This document shows, piece by piece, positions 8,148 through 18,185 of a stretch of DNA of 64,000 nucleotides. Below the pieces are notes generated by a model that was not told the origin of the DNA, did not search any database, and worked only from the letters and a program-made list of their open reading frames with translations. Position numbers and translations under genes: made by a program. Each line of letters begins with the position of its first letter. Position 1 is the stretch's first letter. The DNA comes from AP-15 sp963772295 (GTDB lineage Bacteria > Pseudomonadota > Alphaproteobacteria > ATCC43930 > CGMCC-115725), in the NCBI GenBank assembly GCA_963772295.1, contig CAVYWO010000020.1, positions 186,001 through 250,000 of the forward strand, given 5' to 3'.

Positions 8148-9530
8148 TTGACCATCGCGCCGCCGCTGACCGGCGCCGAATTTGCCGCGGCACTCGACGC
8201 GATCGCCGATTTCGAAGCGGCTCCGTTCCTGGCGGTGGCCGTCTCCGGCGGTGCCGACAGCCTGGCACTTGTCGTTCTGGCTGACCGCTGGGCGCGCGAA
8301 CGTGGCGGCCGGATCTGCGCCCTCACCGTCGATCATCGGCTGCGGCCGGAGAGCGCCGACGAGGTCCGCCGTCTGCAAGGCTGGCTGGCGGCGCGAAAAA
8401 TCCGCCACGAAGTGTTGGTCTGGTCGGAGCCGAAGCCGGCCACCGGGATCGAAGCGGCGGCCCGGCAGGCCCGCTATCGGCTGCTCGACGGATGGTGCCG
8501 CGAGCGGGGCTGCCTCCATCTGCTGACCGCGCATCATCGGGACGACCAGATCGAGACCCGGCTGATTCGACGCCGCGCCCATAGCGGGCCCGACGGCCTG
8601 GCCGGCATGTCGGCGGTTCGCGAACTGGCGGCTTGCCGGGTGCTGCGTCCGCTGCTCGGCTTCGCCAAGGCCCGCCTGGCGGCAGTGCTCGCCGCCGAGC
8701 AGCAGGCTTGGATCACCGATCCCAGCAATCTCGACCCGGCCTTCGAACGGGCGCGGCTGCGCCTCGCCGGCGCGGCCGCCGCCGGTTCGGAGCGCGCGGT
8801 GGCGCCGGGGCAAGTCGACGGGCTCGGCCACCGGCGGCGGTCGCGTGAGCGCGCTCGCGACCGACTGCTGGCGCGGGCCGTGGCGCTGCACCCCGCCGGG
8901 TTCGCCGTGCTCGAACCCGAACCCTGGCGCTCGGCGCCACCCAACATCGCCGAACGGGCGCTCGCCGCCCTTGCCGCGACGATCGGGGGTAGGTGCTATC
9001 CGCCGCGACGACAGCGGCTCGTCCGGTTGCGCCGGACACTCTTCGGCAGCGAACCGGGCCCGGCCGGGTGCACGCTCGGCGGCTGCTGCTTCCGCGCCTG
9101 GCGGGGCCGCATCCTGGTCTTGCGTGAGGCCGCCGCGGCGGCGGGTCCGGTGTCGCTGACACCGGGGGCGGTGCTGGTCTGGGACCGCCGTTTCCGCGTC
9201 TCGCTCGCTCCGCGGGCGCGCGCCGGCGCACTGGTCGGCTATCTGGGGCCAGCCGGCGTGGCCGAGCTCGACGGCCGGCAGCCGGCGCTGCGCCGGTCGC
9301 ACCTGCCGCGGCTCCTCTATCCGGTTTTGCCGGCGGTGTGGGATCGGGCGGGCCTCGCCGCGGTGCCCGCTCTCGGCTATCGGCGCGCGGGAGTGGGGCT
9401 CGTGCCCGACATCGTCCCGCGGCCCGTCAATAGTCTCACCACCGGGCCGTTTGCCGTTGTTTCGCGGTCGGCGCGTCTTATGTCTAGGGCTGAGATGAAA
9501 GTAGTCGCAGGCGGTTCCCTATCGGGGTAG
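8148..9530 (+). CDS. tilS: tRNA(Ile)-lysidine synthetase TilS
   Basis: A 460-residue protein with the N-type ATP pyrophosphatase P-loop SGGADS at residues 33-38 and the following TVDHRLR and AHHRDDQIETRL motifs of TilS. It converts C34 of the AUA-reading tRNA-Ile to lysidine. The proposed start is TTG at 8148, 4 bases after cpoB; no better ATG lies before the P-loop, so the exact start is uncertain. The C-terminal half is Arg/Ala-rich and poorly conserved, as is usual for the family. Confidence 0.88.
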   Translation: MTIAPPLTGAEFAAALDAIADFEAAPFLAVAVSGGADSLALVVLADRWARERGGRICALTVDHRLRPESADEVRRLQGWLAARKIRHEVLVWSEPKPATGIEAAARQARYRLLDGWCRERGCLHLLTAHHRDDQIETRLIRRRAHSGPDGLAGMSAVRELAACRVLRPLLGFAKARLAAVLAAEQQAWITDPSNLDPAFERARLRLAGAAAAGSERAVAPGQVDGLGHRRRSRERARDRLLARAVALHPAGFAVLEPEPWRSAPPNIAERALAALAATIGGRCYPPRRQRLVRLRRTLFGSEPGPAGCTLGGCCFRAWRGRILVLREAAAAAGPVSLTPGAVLVWDRRFRVSLAPRARAGALVGYLGPAGVAELDGRQPALRRSHLPRLLYPVLPAVWDRAGLAAVPALGYRRAGVGLVPDIVPRPVNSLTTGPFAVVSRSARLMSRAEMKVVAGGSLSG

Positions 9531-9576
9531 GGTGATCCGGCGCTTGCTGCCCCTGGGCTTGGAAAGGCCTTTCACG

Positions 9577-11499
<1,923 letters not shown>

Positions 11500-11641
11500 C
11501 GCGTCGGCGCGCCGCGGGTCGCGCGCTCCGTCGCTCTCGGCGGGCGTAACACGGCCGCGCGTTAGACACGTTGACCTTTGACTTTTGCCGTAGAACTCGC
11601 GAAATACTTGAGCCGGCTGTTGCTGGATCGCGAAAGCTGAC

Positions 11642-13031
11642 ATGACGCGCAAACTCTTCGGTACCGACGGGATTCGCGGCACCGCCAACCGCGAGCCGAT
11701 GACCCCCGAGACCGCGCTCAAGGTGGCGATGGCCGTCGGCGAGTGCTTTTACAACGGCCTGCACAAGCACCTCGTCGTGATCGGCAAGGACACGCGGCTC
11801 TCGGGGTACATGCTGGAACCGGCGTTGACCGCCGGTTTTGTGACGATGGGCATGGACGTGGTGCTGGTGGGGCCGCTGCCGACCCCGGCGATCGCGATGC
11901 TGACCCGCAGTCTGCGCGCCGATCTCGGCGTCGTCCTGTCGGCATCGCACAACCCATACGCCGATAACGGCATCAAGCTGTTCGGTCGCGACGGATATAA
12001 GCTCTCGGACGCGATCGAGCAGCAGATCGAAGCCTCGCTCGAGCGTGGGCCGAGCCGGCGCGCCGACCCAGCCGAGCTCGGCCGGGTCAAGCGGCTCGAC
12101 GACGCCGGCGGCCGGTACATCGAATTTGTCAAGCAGAGCTTTCCACGCGGTCTGCGGCTCGACGGGCTGCGCATCGTCCTCGATTGCGCGAACGGCGCCG
12201 GTTACCGGGTCGCTCCGACGGTATTCTGGGAGTTGGGCGCCGAGGTGTTTTCGCTCGGCGTGGCACCCGACGGGCTCAACATCAACCGCGAATGCGGCGC
12301 CCTGTCACCCGAGCAGATGCGGCGCGAGGTGCTGGCTCGCCGTGCCGACCTCGGAATTGCCCTCGACGGCGATGCCGATCGGCTGCTGATTGCCGATGAG
12401 CACGGCGTGATCCTCGACGGCGATCAGCTGATGGCGCTGATCGCGACCAGCCTTGCCCGCTCCGGTCGGCTTGCCGGCGGGGCGCTGGTCGCGACGGTGA
12501 TGTCCAATCTCGGGCTCGAACGGTTTCTCGCAGACGCCGGCATCGGGCTGCACCGGACGTCGGTCGGCGATCGCTACGTCGTCGAAAAGATGCGCAGTCT
12601 CGGCTGCAATCTCGGCGGCGAGCAATCCGGCCACATCATTCTCGCCGACTATGCGACGACCGGGGACGGCCTGATCGCCGCGCTGCAGATTTTGGCCTCG
12701 ATCGTCGAGACCGGACGTCGGGCAAGCGAGGTATGTCGGCTGTTTGCGCCGGTGCCGCAGCGCTCGCGCAACGTTCGCTTCGCCGACGCGATGCTGCTCG
12801 ACAAGCCGCGGGTAAAGCAAGCGATCGCCGGCGGCGAAACCAGAACTCGCCGAGAACGGCCGCCTCGTCATCCGCAAATCGGGAACCGAGCCTCTCGTCC
12901 GGGTCATGGCCGAGGGCGAGGACGAGAGGCTGATCGCCGCGGTCGTCGACGAGATCTGCGCGGCGCTGGCCGCCGCCGATCGGGCCGAGACGACGCAACC
13001 CCCGGGCTCTCTCGGCGAGGCGGCGGAATAG
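11642..13031 (+). CDS. glmM: Phosphoglucosamine mutase GlmM, with a single-base frameshift
   Basis: GlmM converts glucosamine-6-P to glucosamine-1-P for peptidoglycan and LPS. Residues 1-400 are normal: FGTDGIRGTAN start, phosphoserine loop SASHNP with S102, metal site DGDADR, and sugar loop GGEQSGHI. At 12837-12839 (AAA in GGCGAAACC) one base is surplus. Removing it restores GEPELAENGRLVIRKSGTEP and the phosphate-binding C-terminal domain to the TAG at 13029-13031. As written, the frame instead runs straight on into thiD. Because glmM is normally essential, I infer a sequencing or assembly error rather than a pseudogene. The stop overlaps the thiD start by one base. Confidence 0.93.
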
Positions 13032-13846
13032 TGCGCGGCCGCGTGCTGATCGTCGCCGGCTCCGATTCCGGAGGCGGCGCCGGGATCCAGGCCGACATCA
13101 AGACGGTGACCATGCTCGACGCCTACGCGGCGACGGCGATCACCGCCCTGACCGCGCAGAACACGCTGGGGGTGTTCGGCGTGCTGCCGATCGCGCCGGA
13201 TTTCATCCGCCGCCAGATCGAGGTGGTGCTCGACGATATTGGCGCGGATGCGGTCAAGAGCGGGATGCTGCACAGCGCCGCCGTGATCGAGACCCTGGCC
13301 GCCGCGCTCGACGAGCGCGCCAAGGGCGTCCCCCTCGTCGTCGACCCGGTGATGGCGGCCAAGGGCGGCGCCCAACTCATCGAGCCGGACGCAATCGCAG
13401 CCCTCAAACAGCTGTTGGTCCCGCGCGCGACGGTGCTGACGCCCAACTTGCCGGAAGCCGAAATCCTTGCCGACACGCCGATCCGCGACGTTGCCGCGAT
13501 GCGGCGCGCCGGCGAGCGGCTCTTGGCGCTCGGCTGTCGCGCGGTGCTGATCAAGGGTGGACACCTCGCCGGCAATGTCGTCACCGATGTGCTGGTCGCC
13601 GATGCGGCAACAAGGGTCTGGGAGAGCCCGCGGATCGACACCCGTCACAACCACGGCACCGGCTGCACGCTCGCCTCGGCGATTGCGGCGGGCCTGGCGC
13701 AGGGCTTGGGGATCGAGGACGCCATCGATCGCGCCCGCTGCTTCGTCCGGCGGGCGCTGGCGACGGCACCGGGCCTCGGCCGCGGCCACGGGCCGCTCGA
13801 CCATGCCCATCCGCTGCGGCCGAGCGACCGGAAATTGGATGGCTGA
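13031..13846 (+). CDS. thiD: Hydroxymethylpyrimidine kinase / phosphomethylpyrimidine kinase ThiD
   Basis: A 271-residue ribokinase-fold protein that phosphorylates HMP and HMP-P in thiamine synthesis. The N-terminal substrate motif VAGSDSGGGAGIQADIK, the central DPVMAAKGG and the C-terminal catalytic block NHGTGCTLASAIAAGL are all present. The start is GTG at 13031 sharing its G with the glmM stop; no upstream ATG exists in its own frame once the glmM shift is corrected. It may be coexpressed with glmM. The stop overlaps the next gene by 8 bases. Confidence 0.93.
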   Translation: MRGRVLIVAGSDSGGGAGIQADIKTVTMLDAYAATAITALTAQNTLGVFGVLPIAPDFIRRQIEVVLDDIGADAVKSGMLHSAAVIETLAAALDERAKGVPLVVDPVMAAKGGAQLIEPDAIAALKQLLVPRATVLTPNLPEAEILADTPIRDVAAMRRAGERLLALGCRAVLIKGGHLAGNVVTDVLVADAATRVWESPRIDTRHNHGTGCTLASAIAAGLAQGLGIEDAIDRARCFVRRALATAPGLGRGHGPLDHAHPLRPSDRKLDG

Positions 13847-14207
13847 TACTGCCGGTCCGGCGGCCGAGCCGGGACTGGAGGCGCGCGTCGCACGGCTCGA
13901 ATCCGATGTCGGGCACATCCGCGGCGACATCGCCGAAATCAAGGCCACGCTCAATCGGCTGGCGCCGCTGATCGACGAATTTCGCGGCTTTATGGCGGCG
14001 ACGCTGCCGACCCTCGCGACCAAGGTGGAACTGGCCGCGCTGCGCACCGAATTGAAAGCCGAGATTGGCGAGCTGCGCGTCGAAATGGCCGAGCTGCGCG
14101 CCGAGATTCTGCAGCGACCGACGCGCCGCCAAGCGATATTCGATATGTTCGCCATCGTCGGCTTGGTCGGCGCGGTGCTGGCGATCGCGACCCGGTTTGC
14201 GCATTGA
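13839..14207 (+). CDS. Small coiled-coil protein with C-terminal membrane anchor
   Basis: A 122-residue protein of unknown function. Heptad-like charged helices run from about residue 15 to 92 (RLESDVGHIRGDIAEIKATL; LAALRTELKAEIGELRVEM), and one hydrophobic helix closes the protein (FAIVGLVGAVLAIATRF). The ATG overlaps thiD by 8 bases, so it is probably translated from the same message. The layout resembles small DUF1640- or hemolysin-XhlA-like membrane coiled coils, but I see no diagnostic motif and assign no function. Confidence 0.7.
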   Translation: MADTAGPAAEPGLEARVARLESDVGHIRGDIAEIKATLNRLAPLIDEFRGFMAATLPTLATKVELAALRTELKAEIGELRVEMAELRAEILQRPTRRQAIFDMFAIVGLVGAVLAIATRFAH

Positions 14208-14217
14208 GGCGGTGACG

Positions 14218-15227
14218 ATGCGGCTCGAGTTCGTGACGGTCGATGTCTTTACCGAGCGTCGGTTCGGCGGCAATCCGCTGGCGGTCGTCTTTGACGGCGA
14301 TCGACTGTCGACGGCACAAATGCAGTCGATTGCCGGCGAGTTCAACCTGTCCGAGACGACCTTCGTCCTGCCGCCGAAGGAGGCGGCGCACACGGCGGAA
14401 GTTCGGATCTTCACGCCGCGGGCCGAGCTGCCCTTTGCCGGGCACCCGAATCTCGGCACCGCGTTCGTGCTCGCCAACCGCGGCAGCGTCTTTGGCCGCC
14501 CGATCGGCGACAGCGTGGTCTTCGAGGAAAGGGCGGGTCTCGTGCCTCTGGAGCTATTGCGGGAGGGGACGACGACGGTCGGCGCCCGGCTCACCGCGCC
14601 CCAACCGCTGTCGCGCGGCAAAGATATCGCCGCCGATGTGATCGCGGCGGCGTGCTCGATCGCGGTCGAGGACGTCGAAACGCGGCACCACCCGCCCTGC
14701 ATCGCCTCGTGCGGGATCGCGTTTGTCATCGCCGAGCTGAAAACGGTGCGGGCATTGCAAGGCGCGCAGCCGCGGCCCGATGCTTTTTTCCGAGATCTTG
14801 CGGCGGCGGATGCCACCGGCATCCATCTCTACGCCCGTGACGGTGCCGATGGCGTCAATTCCGGGCGCGGATGTTTGCCCCGGTCTACGGCGTGCCCGAG
14901 GACCCGGCGACCGGCAGCGCCAATCTGGCGCTCGCCGCCCTGCTGGCGAGCCTGCGGCCCGAGCCCGACCTGGCGCTGCGATGGCGGATCGCTCAGGGGG
15001 CCGAGATGGGCCGCCCGAGCCTGCTCGACGCCGCGGCCGAGAAGCGGGGCGGCAGCGTCGTCGCGACCCGGATCGGCGGGCGCTGCGTCGCGGTCATGAC
15101 CGGCACGATCGATATACAAACCCTCCCGAAATTTCGCGCTCCCGCAGAGAGTTTTCCGGGGATCAAATTGACGAGCCCGCTGACGGCTACCGAACCGTTA
15201 CGGGTTGTGCGCTCGCATCGGAGGTAG
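14218..15227 (+). CDS. PhzF-family isomerase-like protein, with a single-base frameshift
   Basis: The N-terminal half has PhzF family features: VTVDVFTERRFGGNPLAVVF, the putative general acid E46 in FNLSETTFVLP, and RAELPFAGHPNLGTAFVL. Near 14861 one C is missing: restoring TCCCGGG in place of TCCGGG joins the first frame to the second, where MFAPVYGVPEDPATGSANLA and the second domain continue to the TAG at 15225-15227. Family members isomerise small metabolites; the substrate here is unknown. A 30-residue tail follows the usual C-terminus. ttuC starts 3 bases later, so the two are probably one transcript. Confidence 0.83.
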
Positions 15228-15230
15228 GAG

Positions 15231-16292
15231 ATGGCCAAGAGCTACCGGGTGGCGGTAATCGCCGGCGACGGCATCGGGCACGAGGTGATGCCGGAAGGGG
15301 TCGCCGCGATGGAACGGGCGGCGCGGACCTACGGCTTCGGCTTCAGCTGGAGCGCCTTCGACTGGGGCTGCGCCCGCTACGCCAAGACCGGCCGGATGAT
15401 GCCGGAGGACGGGCTCGACCGGCTCCGCCTTTACGATGCGATCTACTTCGGCGCGGTCGGCCATCCCGACGTGCCCGACCATGTCTCGCTGTGGGGGCTC
15501 CTGATCCCGTTGCGGCGCGGCTTTCACCAGTATGTCAACCTGCGGCCGGTACGGCTCCTGGCCGGCGTCGCATCGCCGCTGCGCGACCGCGCCCCCGGCG
15601 ACATCGATTTCTATGTCGTGCGCGAGAACAACGAGGGCGAATATTCCGAGATCGGCGGCCGGCTTTATTCGGGCAGCGATTTCGAGATGGCGATGCAGCA
15701 GACGGTGTTCACCCGGCGCGGCGTCGATCGGATCATGCACTACGCCTTCGAGCTTGCCCGCAACCGCAAGAAGCACGTGACCTCGGCGACCAAGTCGAAC
15801 GGCATCATCCACACCATGCCATTCTGGGACGAGCGGTTTGCCGCAGTCGCGCGCGATTATCCCGACGTCAAGACCGATCAGTACCACATCGACATCCTGA
15901 CCGCGCATTTCGTGCGCCATCCGGATTGGTTCGACGTCGTCGTCGGCTCGAACCTCTTTGGCGACATCCTCAGCGATCTGGGCCCCGCGGTGGTCGGCTC
16001 GATCGGCATCGCGCCCTCGGGCAACATCAACCCCGAGCGCGACTATCCGTCGATGTTCGAGCCGGTGCATGGCTCGGCGCCCGACATCGCCGGCCGCGGC
16101 ATCGCCAACCCGATCGGCCAGATCTGGTCGGGGGCGATGATGCTGGCGCATCTCGACGAGACCGCCGCAGCAGCCGCGGTCGAGCGGGCGATCGCCGAGG
16201 TCCTGGCCGAGGGCGGCATGCGCACTCCCGACCTCGGCGGCAATGCCGGCACCAAGGAGCTCGGCGCCGCGATCGTCGCGGCGATCCGCTGA
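15231..16292 (+). CDS. ttuC: Tartrate dehydrogenase / D-malate-type decarboxylating dehydrogenase
   Basis: A 353-residue member of the isocitrate/isopropylmalate dehydrogenase family. It starts VAVIAGDGIGHEVMPEG and carries substrate and metal signatures VRENNEGEYSEIGG, VTSATKSNGI, VVGSNLFGDILSDLGPA and EPVHGSAPDIAGRGIANPIG. The combination fits tartrate dehydrogenase/decarboxylase (TtuC) and the closely related D-malate dehydrogenase better than LeuB. It is cytosolic, NAD- and metal-dependent. GGAGG lies 4-8 bases before the ATG, inside the end of the phzF-like gene. Substrate preference between tartrate and D-malate cannot be read from sequence. Confidence 0.88.
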   Translation: MAKSYRVAVIAGDGIGHEVMPEGVAAMERAARTYGFGFSWSAFDWGCARYAKTGRMMPEDGLDRLRLYDAIYFGAVGHPDVPDHVSLWGLLIPLRRGFHQYVNLRPVRLLAGVASPLRDRAPGDIDFYVVRENNEGEYSEIGGRLYSGSDFEMAMQQTVFTRRGVDRIMHYAFELARNRKKHVTSATKSNGIIHTMPFWDERFAAVARDYPDVKTDQYHIDILTAHFVRHPDWFDVVVGSNLFGDILSDLGPAVVGSIGIAPSGNINPERDYPSMFEPVHGSAPDIAGRGIANPIGQIWSGAMMLAHLDETAAAAAVERAIAEVLAEGGMRTPDLGGNAGTKELGAAIVAAIR

Positions 16293-16471
16293 CGTCCGTT
16301 GCTGCCGCCGTATGCGGTGGCGGTGGAGCGGCGGCGCCCGCCTGGGGTCGCGGCTTGCAACAAAATATTCTCTCCAGAGATTTACCGTAATTCCTGCAAA
16401 GATGGCTTTTCTGCAGCACGCATGCGCCGAAGATTTGACCTGAATACGCCTTCGCCTTCCCACCGCCATAA

Positions 16472-16485
16472 TTGATCTGCATCAA
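16472..16485 (+). promoter_or_regulatory. FNR/FixK-type binding site
   Basis: The sequence TTGATCTGCATCAA is a perfect match to the palindromic consensus TTGAT-N4-ATCAA of FNR, FixK and Dnr regulators. Its centre is 95 bases before the ATG at 16573. A class II start site 41.5 bases downstream would fall at about 16520, just ahead of the hairpin at 16526-16563. It predicts control by oxygen or nitric-oxide status. Confidence 0.7.
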
Positions 16486-16525
16486 ATATGCGGCAGCCGG
16501 GAACCTCGGTTTAGCCCACGCGTTA

Positions 16526-16563
16526 CTCAGGACAAGCGCTGGAGTCGCAGCGCTTGTCCTGAG
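16526..16563 (+). promoter_or_regulatory. Perfect 15-16 bp stem-loop overlapping a ribosome binding site
   Basis: CTCAGGACAAGCGCT at 16526-16540 is the exact reverse complement of 16549-16563. A further G-C pair gives a 16-bp stem with a 6-base loop. The 3' arm runs into the GAGAGG ribosome site (16561-16566) of the gene at 16573. No U-run follows, so it is unlikely to be an intrinsic terminator; a leader structure controlling translation or mRNA stability, or an operator, is more plausible. Confidence 0.65.
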
Positions 16564-16572
16564 AGGTGATTT

Positions 16573-16848
16573 ATGAAAAGCTTGATTCTCGCCGCAGTGT
16601 CGGTCGTCGCCCTTGGCATCGGCGGTGTCGGGGTGGGGTATGCGATGCCCCCGATCAACTCGCTCCCGAGTTCCTCTTCGGGCCAGACGACCGGCTGGAT
16701 GGCCGGATACGGAGTACCGGCGACCCCGGCGCAGATGGCTCGGGTCTGGCGCGAGGTGAAGTTGGCTAGGCTCCAGCAGCAGCAACGTCATGCCCGAACC
16801 AACACCTCCCAAGAGCCAAGCTCGGTGGGCGACGGGGCGCCGGTCTAG
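16573..16848 (+). CDS. Small secreted protein under an FNR-type site
   Basis: A 91-residue protein with a clear Sec signal peptide (MKSLILAAVSVVALGIGG onwards, cleavage near YAMP, residues 23-26). The mature part is about 67 residues, polar, with a Gln/Arg-rich helix (REVKLARLQQQQRHAR) and no cysteine or known motif. A good GAGAGG site lies 6 bases before the ATG. Upstream are the FNR box and the hairpin. I do not recognise a family; context suggests an envelope protein induced at low oxygen. Confidence 0.65.
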   Translation: MKSLILAAVSVVALGIGGVGVGYAMPPINSLPSSSSGQTTGWMAGYGVPATPAQMARVWREVKLARLQQQQRHARTNTSQEPSSVGDGAPV

Positions 16849-16863
16849 AGCGATACCTTGTGC

Positions 16864-16885
16864 CGGCCCTGCCTCGGCAGGGCCG
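16864..16885. terminator. Hairpin between convergent genes
   Basis: CGGCCCTGC and GCAGGGCCG form a perfect 9-bp stem with loop CTCG, lying between the rightward small secreted gene and the leftward DUF1501 gene. There is no strong U-run on either side, so it is a candidate bidirectional terminator only. Confidence 0.5.
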
Positions 16886-16923
16886 AAACCGATGCGACAC
16901 AACCGGAAGTTCGTCCGGCCGGC

Positions 16924-18153
16924 TCAGGCAAACAGCGGGATCGCCTGAAATTCCTGCCTGAGCACCGACTTGCTGTCGGGATGGCCCATCCACTCCTTGA
17001 TCAACGTCGCGTAGACGCGCCGGAAATCGGTGGTGTAGCGAAGGTTGCCGTCGTCGAGATCGGTCAGGCTCGGCGGCTTGCCATAGTGTCCGCCTTTCAC
17101 GGGCTTGCCGGTCACGAAGACCGGGCCGGCCGTGCCATGGTCGGTGCCGCGGCTCGTGTTCTCGGCGACGCGGCGCCCGAATTCGCTGAACGCCATCACT
17201 ACGACCTCGTCGCCGCGGCCGAGCCGGTCGATGTCTCTGACAAACGCCGCGATGTGGTCGGAGGTGTAGGTCCACAGCCGGGCATGCAGATCGGCTTGAT
17301 AGACATGCGTGTCGAAGGCATTGTTGCGGACCGCCACGTAATAGATCCGGGTCGGGAACCCGGCCGAGATCAGCGCCGCCACCCGCTCCAGCCCGAAGCG
17401 GACGAGACCGTAATCCACCGGCGTGCGGTAGTTGGCGCACGCTTCGCGGACCCGCGTCTCGGCGTTCTGGGCGCTGTGGGCGACATCGAAGATGAAGGCT
17501 TCGGCGCGGTTGCGGGCGCCGTCGCGGGCGATGAGTTCGTGGAGCGCCGCCTGTTCCCCGGCAACGCTGCCGCGGGCAAATTTCGCCGGGTCGTCGAACA
17601 CCAGCGGGACATGGTCGCGGGCGCTGACGGCAAGCGACTGATGCGAGTCGATATCGACGAGATAGTCGGCGCCGCCGGCCGGGTCGATGGCGTCGGCGAG
17701 CCGCCCGAGCCAGCCATAGGTCTCGCCGCTGTTGGGCGCGCCGGTATGCCAATAGGCCATCGACGTGAAGTGCGAGAATGACGGGTGGTCATAGCCGGCG
17801 CCGTGGACGATCGCGAGCCGACCGTCTTTGTAGAGCCGCTCGAAACCCGCCATGGTCCGCTGAAAGCCGAACCGGTCGTCGATCTTGCGCAGCTTTTCCG
17901 GCCGTAGTGCCAGCGTTGGCCGGGCCCGGTAATAGGCGTCGTCGGTGTAGGGCACCACGGTGTTGAGGCCGTCATTCGCCCCCGACAGCTCGACCACCAC
18001 CAGGATGCGCCCGGCGGCGCGATCGGCCGCGTGCGCCGGGTTGCGGCCAAACAGCGCCGGCACACCAACGGCCCCGAGGCCGATCCCGTAAAGCCCGGTT
18101 TGCAGCAGCTGGCGTCGGGAAAGGGGGTCGGGGCGCAAACGCGACGTCGCCAT
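16924..18153 (-). CDS. DUF1501 family protein, Tat-exported
   Basis: A 409-residue protein with a twin-arginine leader (LSRRQLLQTGLYGIGLGAVG, residues 11-30) followed by a DUF1501 domain. The domain includes VVELSGANDGLNTVVPY, GAGYDHPSFSHFTSMAYW, VMAFSEFGRRVAEN and RGTDHGTAGPVFV, typical of this alkaline-phosphatase-like family of unknown role. AAGGAG precedes the ATG at suitable spacing. It is 32 bases downstream of the DUF1800 gene, the usual pairing; the pair is thought to act together in the periplasm, but its function is not established. Confidence 0.9.
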   Translation of the reverse strand: MATSRLRPDPLSRRQLLQTGLYGIGLGAVGVPALFGRNPAHAADRAAGRILVVVELSGANDGLNTVVPYTDDAYYRARPTLALRPEKLRKIDDRFGFQRTMAGFERLYKDGRLAIVHGAGYDHPSFSHFTSMAYWHTGAPNSGETYGWLGRLADAIDPAGGADYLVDIDSHQSLAVSARDHVPLVFDDPAKFARGSVAGEQAALHELIARDGARNRAEAFIFDVAHSAQNAETRVREACANYRTPVDYGLVRFGLERVAALISAGFPTRIYYVAVRNNAFDTHVYQADLHARLWTYTSDHIAAFVRDIDRLGRGDEVVVMAFSEFGRRVAENTSRGTDHGTAGPVFVTGKPVKGGHYGKPPSLTDLDDGNLRYTTDFRRVYATLIKEWMGHPDSKSVLRQEFQAIPLFA

Positions 18154-18185
18154 GAGAGGTCTCCTTCGATCAGGTTCGCGCGAGA

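Noticed and set aside
11571..11607. Promoter TTGACC/TTGACT before glmM
   Set aside because: Two overlapping -35-like hexamers but no acceptable -10 at either spacing; too weak to list as a feature.
11642..13846. A genuine GlmM-ThiD fusion enzyme
   Set aside because: The missing GlmM C-terminal domain is intact one frame over, so the fusion is a frameshift artefact.
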